This document shows, piece after piece, positions 31,778 through 42,851 of a stretch of DNA of 64,000 bases (positions are counted from its first letter, which is position 1; every line of letters starts with the position of its first letter). The translations under genes were made by a program, and so were the position numbers. The DNA lies in the NCBI GenBank assembly GCA_003024175.1, contig MDYQ01000068.1, forward strand, positions 1 to 64,000. Reading direction: 5' to 3'. Under the pieces are notes generated by a model. It was given only the letters and a program-made list of their open reading frames with translations, had not been told where the DNA came from and ran no database searches. Source of the DNA: Planoprotostelium fungivorum. Taxonomy: Eukaryota; Evosea; Variosea; Cavosteliida; Cavosteliaceae.

Positions 31778-33529
31778 ATCGTGATCATGATCATCATCAT
31801 GATCATCATGATCATCATGATCATCATCATGATCATCATGATCATCATGATCAGATCACCCCATCACCATCATCATCACGACTGATCCATCGACACAGTA
31901 TCTCCTCTTGAAACACTTTTATGAGAATCCTCTCAGTGGTCTGCGACAAGTGTCAGAGGCCATGTTCGATTACACTTACCGAGCTCACGTGACCTCCATG
32001 CCAAAGTACAGAAAGAGAAATCCACCCAAATTAGAACTCTGCCTGAAGAAGATCGACGAGTGGTACCTCCACTGGAAGATATCTTATCGATGTCTCCTGC
32101 TCCTGCAGGGACAGAGCACTCTACCCGTGGAAGTCTTGAACGTGAGTCGATGTCGACGATTTGACGATGACGATGACATCAAATCGACGATGTGATGTCG
32201 ATGACGATATGAAATCGACGATGTGATGTCGATGACGATGTGAAATCGACGATGTGACGATTGATTCGATGTCAGATGATATCCGGGGATCGATGGGATA
32301 AGATAGAAGAAGATGTGAGGCAGGTGAAGAGAGTGTCTGTCCAGCAGTTGAGAGAGTGGCTGAGCGGCCTCGTTCACATCGTGAGGGACGTGAAGAGTAT
32401 GGGAGAAGTTGAGAGGGAGTGGGAGGGGTTCTACAATCAGTTACAACAGAGAGAAGAATCAGGGGAGAAACAGAAGGAAGACACGTGAGCGATCGTTGAC
32501 GTTGTGATCATCGTCGTGATCATGTTGATCACATCATGTTGATCATCACATGTCGTGCACACGATCATCATCGTGATCATCATGTTGTTCATCATGACAC
32601 AGCGCGATCACAATCAACATTGTGTTCTTCTCATCATGATCACGGAGATGATGACGAACGATGAATGACGAATGATACAGAGAGCCCATCAAGAGTAGAG
32701 GAAGGATGTCAGCCAGACAGAGGAAACAAGTTTTGACCGATCTCGCCGACGGCGATTCAAATTTCAAATCTGCGCGCCAAGCCATCTTCGATTCTCTCAT
32801 GTCTTTTCTCAAGTGAATCGACCATTCTTTCATTTTTTCTCTCATCATTCATCTTTCATCGATCTTATTCTATCCTATACGTCCGAATGATATAAGGATC
32901 TATATTATCATAAATGTGACAACTATCGTTATTCATATCATACACTCGTGATCATTCTACTGCGAAAGATTGACATTGAATAGGAGGAATTTAAGCCGCG
33001 TGGACGATTTACACTTGAGCGAGGGGTTCGTCTGCACGGCAGCAGAGAGCGTCAAGAAGGCTTTCTTCGCTGACGTCAGCTCTTCTGTCCATTCTGCTCT
33101 GTCTAATCCATCTGAATATCTGTATCATTATAGGGAAGGTCAATATCCTGCCGTCATCATGTGAGTCGATCTTCACTGCATTTCATGTCTTCATTTCATC
33201 TCATGATCATCTCTTCACGATCTTCTCATCATCATCTCAACGTCACACCTGAAAACATCCTCATCCATCAGTCACCATCATCACATCGATGAAGTCATCC
33301 CATCCTGATGATCTCTCTCATCAGTTACCGGCTGTGGAAAGACAGTGGGAAGATGATCAATTTACAAGATCTGTACGAACAATATCGTCAAGTGGTAGAT
33401 CCACAAGGAAAAGAGACAAAGGACAGCGTCCAGGCGCAATTTTCGCAGACTCTCATCGACTTCAAGATGGTGGGGCTGATCCATCCCACCATGGCAAAAG
33501 AAGATCACGTTGTGAAGGACATGTATTAA
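29655..33529 (+). CDS. ORC3: Origin recognition complex subunit 3 (ORC3), 698 aa
   Basis: Thirteen exons: 29655-29846, 29887-30003, 30060-30179, 30343-30372, 30425-30533, 30684-30849, 30907-31026, 31211-31487, 31899-32141, 32276-32484, 32681-32812, 32984-33160 and 33325-33529. Recognisable parts, in order: LPTAIVNT, the AAA-like AVLVFDDLDAF, IVFVMFTSSTESIERVLP, LLLKHFYENPLSGL, and the C-terminal winged helix ALSNPSEYLYHY to DFKMVGLIHP. ORC3 lacks ATPase activity and pairs with ORC2 in the origin-binding complex. About 100 N-terminal residues (exons 1-2) have no counterpart in animal ORC3 and could be a separate small gene, though frame and splice sites join them. Exon 4 is only 30 nt. Confidence 0.9.
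31560..31860. repeat. ATCATC/GATGAT simple-sequence palindrome in ORC3 intron 8
   Basis: About 300 bp of ATCATCATT and ATCATGATC units switch to the complementary GATGATGATC and GATGATAAT units near 31690, so the array can fold on itself as a long hairpin. The surrounding intron (31488-31898, 411 nt) is the longest in the gene. Confidence 0.85.
32181..32259. repeat. 31-bp tandem repeat, 2.5 copies, in ORC3 intron 9
   Basis: Units start AAATCGACGATGTGATGTCG at 32181 and 32212, with a partial unit at 32243. The two full units differ by one base. Confidence 0.85.
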
Positions 33530-33839
33530 AGAGTGTATCGATGTTGGTGTCGTTCGCATTCGATCGCGCGGGATGATGACATCACGTGAATGCAAGAACG
33601 TCCACCTATCGGTTCTATGTCTATTTCAAATTAAGAGGAATCTTATCCCACATGTTATCTCTCAACTCCTTGTCTTCCGTCAGCCCTCGAAAGAGCACCT
33701 TGAGCCGTGAAGAAGCTTCTTCTTCATACCTGCCATTGGTTACTTCACTCCCGTCTACTCTGCGCCTGCTCCGGCTTGTTTCACTCTCAGTACGGTGTCC
33801 AGCATCCCAAATGTCCGCTTATCTAGGTTGTGTGATGAA
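33530..33839. other. Intergenic, no gene
   Basis: Between the ORC3 stop and the Ser/Thr-rich repeats. Overlapping short frames exist on the plus strand, but none has a domain or a convincing start. Confidence 0.5.
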
Positions 33840-34774
33840 AAATGCTGGCGGATCCGTCGGGGCTATCCATAGAGTACCTCTTCCTCCACCTCATGTACTG
33901 AGAACACCTGCTCCAGTGATGAGAGCACTTCCTCCACAGAGAACGCTTGCTCCAGTACCAAGAGTACCTCTCCCCCTCCATAGAGAATACTTCCTCCACA
34001 GAAAGCTCTTCCTCAAGTACCGACAATTCTTGGTTTACAGAGAACTCTTTCTCCACTGAGAACACCTCTTCTAGTACTGAGAACACTTCCTCCACAAAAA
34101 GTGCTTCCTCCAGTACCGAGAGTACCTCTCCCTCTGTAGAGAGAACTTCTTCCACAGAAAGCTCTTCCTCAAGTTCCGAGAGCTCTTTGTCCACAGAGAG
34201 CCTCACCTCCCCACAGAGAATTCTTCCTCCACAGAAACTGCTACTTCGTCTAGCACAGAAAGCACTACTTCCTCTACGGAGAGCACTCCTTTGTCCGGCA
34301 CAGTCAGCTCGACTTCATCCACAGAAAGCTCCTCCATTACCGCTAGCTCTTTGTCCATAGAGACCACCGCTTCGTCCAGCAGAGACAGCACGATCCCATC
34401 GTCCACAGACAGCATCACTTCCCCCACAGAAAGAGTCTCTTTCACAAGGACTACTCCTTTGTCCAGCTCAGAGAGCACAACCTCGACCGACAGCGAGTCC
34501 ATTTCATCCAGTGGCAGCAGGCCTCCTACGTACAGCACAACCTCTTTCAGCTCGTCTTCCCATCGCTCTGAAGACATCGAGCGTCAGCGCTTCGACTTCT
34601 GCAATATCGGGGAGCTCAAACACTGACGAGTCTTCCGACCCTACCGTGGATGGTACCTTCAGTGGAGTCATTTCATCCAATTTACAGCTCGACACCATCT
34701 CAAACGGAGCCGAATGTAGGAGTGGATCCATATTCCGACTCGCCATCGTAGCCGTTCTCATCATCTGTTTGTGA
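33840..34774 (+). pseudogene. Ser/Thr-rich (mucin-like) surface protein, frame disrupted
   Basis: The plus strand encodes degenerate STE-type repeats (SSTESSSSSTDN, SSTENTSSTKS) and ends in GSIFRLAIVAVLIICL and a stop, a C-terminal hydrophobic tail typical of GPI-anchored or membrane proteins. The Ser/Thr-rich reading moves between frames at about 33960, 34205 and 34545. No intron of normal size with GT and AG explains these shifts. The simplest view is a decaying mucin-like gene or an error-prone repeat assembly. No signal peptide or start codon was found. Minus-strand frames over the same repeats are Glu/Val-rich and considered shadows. Confidence 0.5.
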
Positions 34775-34921
34775 TGAAGAACATGATAAAGTACAGTATC
34801 TCTCGTCGCATTTGAACGTTCGCGCAGTAGTGTCTATGACGATGATCATGTGAGAAGGTGAAGAGAACCGCTAAAGTAGGATTGATGATGAACAAGATGG
34901 AGTCGTACATCTAAATACAAA

Positions 34922-35751
34922 TCAAGTGTTATTCAATTCTCTCTCCCACAGTTGAACGGTGGCCTCTAATTCCCTCGAATATTTGCCTCTTAATGTTGGC
35001 AACTTTTTTCCCTTCTCTCCCGCATAATCCTCCCACTCTTGAATGGCTTTGTTTAACATCTCTTGTGCTCGCGTCTCATTCATCGATGGAGATCCCTCTG
35101 ATGTGGGTTCGTCTAATCATTCGTTGGCATCATGTATCGATGTGAGAGATGAGAATGAGAATTTACCTTTCGTTTCGTCTGGAGATTGTTCTTCCTCTCG
35201 CAATGAGGTGTCTTGATGATTCGGAGATCCATCTTCCTTCACATCACTGCCCGTGTTGTATTTTGAATCTGATTCCTCCCTGTAAAGTTGAGTGATCATC
35301 ATCACAACGATGTTGACTCACTCTGCTCTCCGTCTAGCTTCTTCTTCGAACTTCTGATTCATGTAAATGTGCTCTTGTTGAAAGAATGCTTTGATCTGAT
35401 TCTTTCTCTCGTCTGCGGACTTCATCTTCTTCATCAAAACCAATTTATGTCTCAGATCTGAGGCCTGTTCACAGGTTCATAAAGTTCGAGATGAAGACAG
35501 AAATCACCTGCCGCATGACAAGTCTCGGTCTTGACCCTCTCGAGTTTTCTTGCATGAAAGAGTCCATCGCTTCTTCTTCCATCTTATATGAAGATCTCGG
35601 AATGGCTAATACATCTTCCATCGACTTCGACTGAGCGGCGTCAACACCTTCTAAAGCCGGTCTCTTTCACCTTGTGAGTCAGGGTCGGAGATCGCACTGG
35701 TTTCCACGCAGATGCTGCTCTATGTTTTCCGGCTAAGACATGTTCTACCAT
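34922..35751 (-). CDS. Small charged, helical protein; 5' end uncertain
   Basis: The stop is TGA at 34922-34924. The downstream exons are clear from phase: LVMRQ joins ASDLRHKLVLMKKMKS, then HIYMNQKFEEEARRRAE, an acidic linker, and a basic helical end (EWEDYAGEKGKKLPTLRGK, LEATVQLWERELNN). The protein is predicted largely helical, with no membrane segment. The first exon, perhaps from ATG 35751 (MVEHVLAGKHR), does not join the second cleanly: the only in-between GT-AG pair would be 23 nt and out of frame. I do not recognise the family. Confidence 0.55.
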
Positions 35752-36182
35752 TGCGTTCTGATGTGAGTTAATGTGTGGAGGAATAGACCATGAGACGCTG
35801 TGCTTGTGCTCTCGAAAAGTGAAAACCAATCAGGTGCTGACATCACTAGACAAGCGGTTGACACAAACTTCCTGAGTGGGGGACTGAGGTTCAACACGAA
35901 CGCAAGCATAGCATTCAGTCTTTCAGTGAGGCAGAAGAGAACTCAACAGGAGGTCTCTGCTTAAACGCTAGATCGGGCTGCGTTTATGTTCGTGTCATTC
36001 TTCAGCTCCATCGATCACTCCATAAAAACACGCCATCTCAACCACACATCAGTGACGATAGAACATCGTGAGATGAGACATCAGCGAGAGTTCACGTCAC
36101 TGAGATAGGGAATCTTCTTTGTAAAAATCCTTCTTTCGAAACATCTCTTCTACCGGGTTATCATTTCTATCACACGCACAAG
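35752..36182. promoter_or_regulatory. Divergent upstream region
   Basis: About 430 bp between two divergent genes with no coding signal. It presumably holds both promoters. No TATA box or known operator stands out. Confidence 0.4.
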
Positions 36183-37066
36183 ATGAAGACATTCCTCCTC
36201 TTCGTGACGTTCATCGTCCTCGTTCGTGCTGATCAAAAGTCCATTGTGGTCCCTAAATGTCCCGCTACCCCTGCATTCCCCACAGCCCCACAGAGCGGCC
36301 TCCTTCGGTTGACTCCATTCGTCAATGACTCTGGAAATGCACTCGCCAAGTATAGAACCGCCGCTTCTGTATGCCACGATGGGGTCAGTCTTCGTATCTT
36401 CTATCGAGTTTCGGACCCGGCTGTCTATAATCCTCTGTCCGGCTGCAACACCGCCCTATATGATTACGATGCCGTGGAGACATTCTTGGCCATCGACGAC
36501 GAGAGCGGAAAGGTTTCGAAGAAGTACCTCGAAGTAGAGGTAAGACGTATGATTCTGTAGGTGATCACTCAGATTCATATAGACATCTCCCTCAAACGGT
36601 CTTTTCGTTTCTGATATCACCAATCTGTCTGGAGATTGCAGCGGTGACCATTTCGATCTCGATCTTCCCTATCTATCTATGGACATGTCTCTCACGTTAG
36701 ATTCTAGATTTCAGTGGACAACTTCAAGATTGCAATGCGACTGGCATCAAGCACAAGGCATCCATAATTCGTGGTGGTTACCAAGCGGCCCTCGAGGTGA
36801 TGAACAATCATCTCTCATCTTCTACGAATCACCAGTCTGCCATCTCGATCATCTTCTCATTCTTCCATCAGATCCCCTTCTCCAACATCTATCGTGCTTC
36901 TGGTGTCGAACCCTCCAACAAACTTCCCAAACTGCTCGGTAACTTTTTTCGCATCGAGGTAGATAAGAAGGGCCCCATCGAATACAGCTGCTGGTCTTCT
37001 ACGTTCGCCGAGCCTGCTTGTTTCCACAAGCCAGCTTACTTCCGCAAGATCAGATTACAACAATAA
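36183..37066 (+). CDS. Secreted CBM9/DOMON-like protein, 233 aa
   Basis: Four exons: 36183-36539, 36583-36643, 36708-36796 and 36872-37066. Residues 1-17 form a signal peptide (MKTFLLFVTFIVLVRAD). The mature protein has the beta-sandwich pattern of family 9 carbohydrate-binding-like domains: an early VSLRIFYRVSDP, then YDYDAVETFLAI with a conserved D-x-VE, YLEVE followed by SNGLF, LEIPFSNIY, and WSS with a late FHKPAYFRKI. Six cysteines suggest disulfides and secretion. Stand-alone CBM9-like proteins occur in bacteria, fungi and amoebae; the ligand is unknown. The stop lies inside AATAAA (37062-37067). Confidence 0.75.
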
Positions 37067-37288
37067 ATATCTTCGGATGGCTGATTAGAATGCAGATGAG
37101 ATCTCAGATGATCGTCCATCGGTCCTGTTCTTCATCTGAATGAATTGAATGTCAATCACGGACAAAGAGAGAGATTTCGCTGACCAGGCACCGTGCCGCA
37201 CGGCCGCACAATAGTTACTTGCGTCTTTAGCTCCACATCCATCGTCTTTCACAACAACACGCGCTACCTATCCTTCACAACATCCACG

Positions 37289-39538
37289 ATGGAGTCATTA
37301 TCTTCAACGATTCACAAGATGGGAGCGGCCGTCATCGAATGTCTCCCAGATGCAATCATCCACATGAGAGACGAAGCATATCAGAAAGTCGTTCGATTTG
37401 TCGATGTGATGACGAGAGACAAGGACTTTGGAGGGAGGATCGTGACCCGAGCAGCATGCGAACCCACCACACAGAACACACACGTAAGGACATATCACAT
37501 CACGTTCGTGAGCTGATGAGAGATACAGCTACCTCCATGTGATTACGACCTCGCGAGAAAGTTACCGGCTCTCAGATTAGATCATCGACCCCTGTTGATC
37601 GTCTTCTGCACATCGGCTCACGATGTCTCTTCGTGCGTGAAGAATATTCGGACAGTGTGGCCACAAGACCCTCCCAAGGTGCGAATGAACGGCTCTCATT
37701 AAGACGATGATTAACATTGTGCAGGTCAACATCCGATCAGGTACCCATCCATCCATCCATCGCATCATGTTCGTCACACGTGCCAACTAATCAGAGAGAT
37801 ACTTATGTCTATACAGGTGGACATTCTTACGAGGGTATCTCGTGTGAAGATGATGCCATCGTCATCGACTGTAGCGCCATGGACGACATCATGATGAGCG
37901 CCGACGACAAGACTACCCTGTGGGTGGGAGCAGGCTGCAAACTGGGACGCCTCTATCACTTTGTATCTCAGAATTTGGGACACGAATTCGATGTTCCAGC
38001 CGGAACTGCCATCAGTGTCGGAGCGGGTGGTCTCATGACAGGTCAGTCGAAAAGATGATGATCATCAACATCAACATCATCACGAGAACCATGGTGAATG
38101 ATTCGATAGGAGGAGGTTACGGAATGTTATCGAGGAAAGTTGGACTCGCAACAGATCATGTTTCGGCCATCACGGTGAGCTCCACACCCCGTTCGTCAGA
38201 TGTTGATGATCTGATGATGATCACAAGATGGTCGATGCGAACGGAGACGTGCTCGTTGTAGATAGACAGAATCACCCCGACCTCTTCTGGGCCATGAGGG
38301 GAGCCGGTGGCGGCAGCTTCGGCGTCGTCACGAAATTTCGACTCGAAATTGTGAAAGCTCCACCGAAAGTGACACTCGTCCACTTGGAGTGGGACTTTGA
38401 TGACATCATCCATGTCATCTCTGGTGAGTCGAAGTTGAGACACGATCGTGTGATGATGATGAGATGATAGCCTTCGAAGAATGGCTCCCAAGTGCTTCAG
38501 ATGATTTCACGGCTCAATTAGACTGCTGGGCGACGCACCTTCACCTGCAGGGGAAATTCCTCGGAAATCCCGAGGAGTGTCTCAAGATGTTGAGCTCTTC
38601 TCCTCTGTTGGATGGTAAGAAGTGAGTGATCCCTCTTCATTCATCAACGATCATCTTCGAACGTCATCGATCATCATCGGATCATCAACATCTTCGATCT
38701 TGATGTCGATCTGAATACTGTAGGTGTCCACCTAGATCAATCCAAATGATGTATTTATCACCGGCTGAGGCCAACTTGAAGATATCCTGCGGTACTGACG
38801 CGACAGATTTTGACGATCTGATCGGTGGTGACAAGCGCAACTATTGTGGAGCTTGGCCGGAAGGTGACACATTTCTTCTCATTTTATCTCGTTTTCATCT
38901 TTCTCTGACGTTCATCAGAGAAGAAGAGTAAGAAGAAGAGTGATTTCGTCTATCGTGGAAAATTGTTTGGACCAGAAGGCGCCGCCGTCGTTCGATCTAG
39001 ATTAATGCAAGACAAGGGGAAAACAGCAGTCTGCCAATTGGAAGCTTACGGTGGTTTCTTCTCTACCTGTGAAGAAGGTGAATTGCACGACCCGTTGTCA
39101 TACCATTCTTACGTTTCAACATTCATCGTCATGATTTCGATGTGAATCTTCTGATCAACATGCAGGAGACACTCCTTATCCACACAGAAGAGATGCAACG
39201 ATCTCCTTACAATATTGGACGAACTGGGACGACGAAGGTCTGACGACCCAAGAAGAAAAGTTGGACAGAGACCGCTCACACGAAGAATGGATGAAGAGTT
39301 GGGAGGCAGACATGGCAACGTACGTGTCAGGAAAGAAGTACAGGAACTACGAAGATGCGGACTCTCTCTGTCTCGATTGGGGAGACGTGAGAAGATAGGG
39401 GTAGATGCGTCGTCTCACACTCTTCAGTTGTATTACGGGAAGAACTTTGAAAAGTTGAAGGAGATCAAGGGGAGGTATGATCCGGATGATGTGTTTCGTT
39501 GCAAGTTCAGCATTCCTTTGCCTTCAAAGTCGATGTAG
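37289..39538 (+). CDS. FAD-linked oxidase, berberine-bridge-enzyme type, 542 aa
   Basis: Eleven exons: 37289-37483, 37529-37678, 37725-37740, 37817-38041, 38110-38174, 38228-38423, 38471-38621, 38724-38863, 38919-39077, 39166-39386 and 39428-39538. The PCMH-type FAD domain shows IRSGGHSYEG, whose His is the usual 8-alpha-histidyl FAD site, PAGTAISVGAGG, GGYGMLSRKVGLA and DLFWAMRGAGGGSFGVV. The C-terminal BBE motif is YYGKNFEKLKEIKGRYDPDD. The second covalent (Cys) FAD site of plant enzymes is absent, suggesting single attachment. Such enzymes oxidise sugars, alkaloids or polyphenols; the substrate is unknown. Exon 3 is a 16-nt microexon. No clear signal peptide is seen, although upstream in-frame sequence (from 37193) exists. 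Confidence 0.9.
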
Positions 39539-40089
39539 AACAACAATAAATTTGTTTTCAGAGATTGACCAGGTTGATGCTTTCAATACGATTTGACATT
39601 CTTTGAATACAATGATTCTCGTTCCTTCGACGGGATGGAAGATGTCCTTGAAGATGTCTGCCGTCAGCTGTACTTCGTCAGCAAGTGAGAAGTCGATGCC
39701 GCCCACCCGTAAGTGTGGAGCGATCAGACATCATTGGACGGTGTCTGACGATGTAGACTCAACCGGTGTTTAAGTTGTAAGGGCAATAAAGAAGGATCGG
39801 AGAAGATGAATATGAGAACGCATCACGACATGAAATCAAGCCAGGACATTGCCCACCATCGCATCAGTCTTGTGACCCTGATCAGAGTTCAGATCAGAAA
39901 ATGGATCACAAGAGCGAAGGGGGAATTCTAACGCGATGTTCGTGGATGTGATGAAATACCCCTTCTATATATCTTGTCCCCCTCTCAACGACAAATATCA
40001 AAGAGTTGACGAGAGACAGCTGACGTGATTGACACAACCGTTTGTCCTCTCAATTCCATTCACGCATAGTATTTATCGTCGGGCACATC
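39539..40089. promoter_or_regulatory. Intergenic region with a TATA-like element
   Basis: There is no gene. An AATAAA signal at about 39543-39549 probably serves the FAD oxidase. TCTATATATC near 39964-39973, about 120 bp before the next start, is the best TATA candidate for the sedolisin gene. Confidence 0.4.
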
Positions 40090-42691
40090 ATGTGGAAAGC
40101 ATCACTGCTGTTCTCTCTCGTATTGTTGTCCTTCGCAGGGGCAGAGCTAAAGAGGTTGAACAGGGCGCATGCCAATGAGATCCTTCGAGTTGGCTTTGCC
40201 ACGAAGGTGATTGCATCTTCTATAGAAAGAGTCTTACGGGTATCAGATGAATGATGGTGCGATGGAAGAAGGAGAGAGGCTCATATATGAGTTGACCAAT
40301 CCTTGGCACTCTAATTATGCAAAATACCTCACTGTCGAAGAGGCCAACAAGCTCTTTGTCGACCGCCACGCCGTAGAGAAGACATCTTCCTTCTTGAAAG
40401 AGAACGGAATGTCTCATGTCATAGAGGGCAACGTGTTGTGGGTCAGAGCCAGTGTTAAGTCTCTGAATGGCCTCTTAAATACCAAGTTCTACCACTACGC
40501 CAAGGGGGCCGCATCCAACATTCGGGCCGATCGATATGACATACCCCACGAGGTGCGATATTTATTTCGATCTCTGATTTCTCATCGTCCATCTAGTTGA
40601 GAGAACATGTCTTACACGTCTTCGGAGTAGTTCACCACCCCGTATCACCGAGATGGATCGCTCCGGTGAATCATCTCCGCTCCATCTCGATCTCATTCTC
40701 CACAGTTGAATCCTATCATCTCTGCGCCCAGTTCTGGATCCGTGGGGCCTGATGATCTTCAAAAGCTCTACGGGGGTAAGTCGTCTCACCATCACCCGAT
40801 CTGACATCCACGCGTCCAGTACCGGATAAGCTGATCAACAACTCCAACATAGGAACCATGGTTCTAGGCTACCGAGGTGGCTACTTGCCGGAAGACTTGT
40901 TCAACTTCTTCCAGCACTTCAACAGCTCGCTGGCCTCCACCGGCTACAATTTTCCCGCCAAAAAGATGGGACCAGATTACACCACCCTATGTCGTTCCAT
41001 CGATTGTGGAGAGCCTACACTCGACGTGAGAAGATCGTCGCATCGTGATCGCGTTCGTGTCATTCGTGATGGTGCTGATGATGATGTAGATGCAATATTC
41101 CATGGCCATGGCTCCCGGCGTCACAACGACTCTCTTCAATAGTGAAGGAGATCCGTTCGCAGAGATGATCACTTACTTGGCCTACAATGATTCTGGTGTG
41201 CAAGTGACAACGGTCAGTCTCGGCTTTGGAGATCAGGGACAGGTGGGATGAAATCAGAATCACCGTCACCATCGTCGAGATGATCGTCTCCGTCTTCGGT
41301 CATCGCTTCATCTTCTCCATCACTTGATCTGCTTCATCAAGATCATCCTTTCATCTGTGCCATCACGATCACCGCTCCATCTCGATCACGATCACCTCCC
41401 AAACTCGCGATCGTCGCGATCACTCATCGTCTCCAGTCTTACTACGAACATTGGTGCAATTACACTCTCGTGGCCGCCCTTCGAGGTATCTCTTACTTTT
41501 GCGCATCCGGCGACGCCGGTGGCGTCGAAGACGATTGTAACGCGAGACACAATTATCCGGTCGAATGCCAGTGGGTCATAGCTGTGGGAGGAACTCAGGG
41601 GCCGGAGTCGGGTAAGAAGGAAGAAGCCTGGTTCGCGGGAGGTGTTGGTACTTCGGTGTGGGCGCCTATGCCCTCGTGGCAAGGTGAGAGGACGAATCGA
41701 TGAGATCGTGATGGAGATCATCACATCATCAGTCATCACAATCGATCATGATCACCACATCATCGATCATAACATCATCGCTCGTCATGCTCGCGATGAT
41801 CTCGACGTGACACCGACGCTCCTCAGTACCTTGGGCTTCTCAATATTTCAACAGCAAAAGCAATGCCATTGTCCCTGCCAAGGCAAACACCAGCTTGGCT
41901 TACCGCTGGTACCCTGATGTGGCTGCCGTCGCTAGCAGCCTCCCCCTCTACCAGAACGGAACGCTCAGGGGTGGAGTCGGAGGCACCAGTTTTGCCTCTC
42001 CTATCTTTGCTGGTGGAATCCTCTCGTCACTCATCATCGCAGTCATCACGATCATCATCGCAATCATCATTTCATCATCGCGATCGTGATGATATGATTG
42101 ATGATCATCAATCATATCATCATCACAACACGAAGAGTCTGAAAGGCCATCAGGCATCATCTCCTCCATCAACCATTATCGAGACATCAACGGTATCCCG
42201 CCAGTCGGTTACCTTCCCCTCGTCATATCTCACATTATCAACCAGACTGGCGTCAGTCCGCTCTACGATGTCAACTCGGGTGCCTCTCAGTCGTCCAATT
42301 GTGTCGCATCGTTTCCCGCGGCTCGTAATTGGGGTGAGATTTTGAGCGGAAATGAAGCTGACCAGTTCGAACAGATGCGGCGACGGGCTTCGGATCACCC
42401 AACTGGGCAGGGTTATACAAAGCGCTAGTGACGGACGTCATTGCAGCGAGGACGAGTTCATCCTCTTCAACTTCTTCAACTACTTCAACTACTTCAACCA
42501 CCGATGCTTCAACCACCGATGCTTCAACCACCGATGCTTCAACCGCTGATACTTCAACCACTGATACCGTCTCGTCTTCTCACAGCTCCGTCCCGACCAT
42601 CATCGAGACGACCGGAGGTGCATCATCGATGATGATCTGCGGGGGACAGCTCCTCTTGTCCTCTTGTCTGTGTCTTATCTTATTTGTATGA
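40090..42691 (+). CDS. Sedolisin (S53) peptidase, probably GPI-anchored, 616 aa
   Basis: Ten exons: 40090-40206, 40247-40552, 40597-40665, 40706-40775, 40820-41025, 41090-41242, 41437-41683, 41827-42012, 42154-42333 and 42375-42691. A signal peptide (SLLFSLVLLSFAGA) and a pro-domain precede the catalytic domain. The E-x3-D pair lies in CGEPTLD, the oxyanion Asp in CASGDAGG, and the Ser in GGTSFASP. The calcium-site motif is DAATGFGSPNW. This matches tripeptidyl-peptidase-1-type sedolisins, which act at acid pH in lysosomes or food vacuoles. Unusually, the C-terminus adds a Thr/Ser repeat stalk (TTDAS units) and a hydrophobic tail LLLSSCLCLILFV, typical of GPI anchoring, so this form may be on the cell surface or vacuole membrane. 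Confidence 0.93.
42497..42570 (+). repeat. 15-bp coding tandem repeat (TTDAS stalk)
   Basis: Units of ACCACCGATGCTTCA repeat about five times in frame near the end of the sedolisin gene, with the last copies diverged. Confidence 0.85.
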
Positions 42692-42851
42692 TAAAGACCG
42701 ACCGAGAGTGTATTGTTGACTTAAATTGCGATGGTAATTATGCAAAGTGTGATTATCGTGGATGGAGATCCTCTCATTACAGTCCTCACACTTGCATCAC
42801 AGACTTTGTCGGGCAGTAAAGAGTGGACCTCCACACGGTATGGACTAATAC
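42692..42851. other. Convergent intergenic region
   Basis: A short gap between the sedolisin stop and the 3' flank of the inverted F-box gene. Nothing recognisable. Confidence 0.5.

Noticed and set aside
33823-34764. Minus-strand Glu/Val-rich frames
   Set aside because: They are mirror translations of the Ser/Thr-rich repeats and lack any start, domain or tail signal.
42497-42570. Regular short repeats resembling a CRISPR-like array
   Set aside because: Units are contiguous, in frame and code the TTDAS stalk of the sedolisin; there are no spacers.
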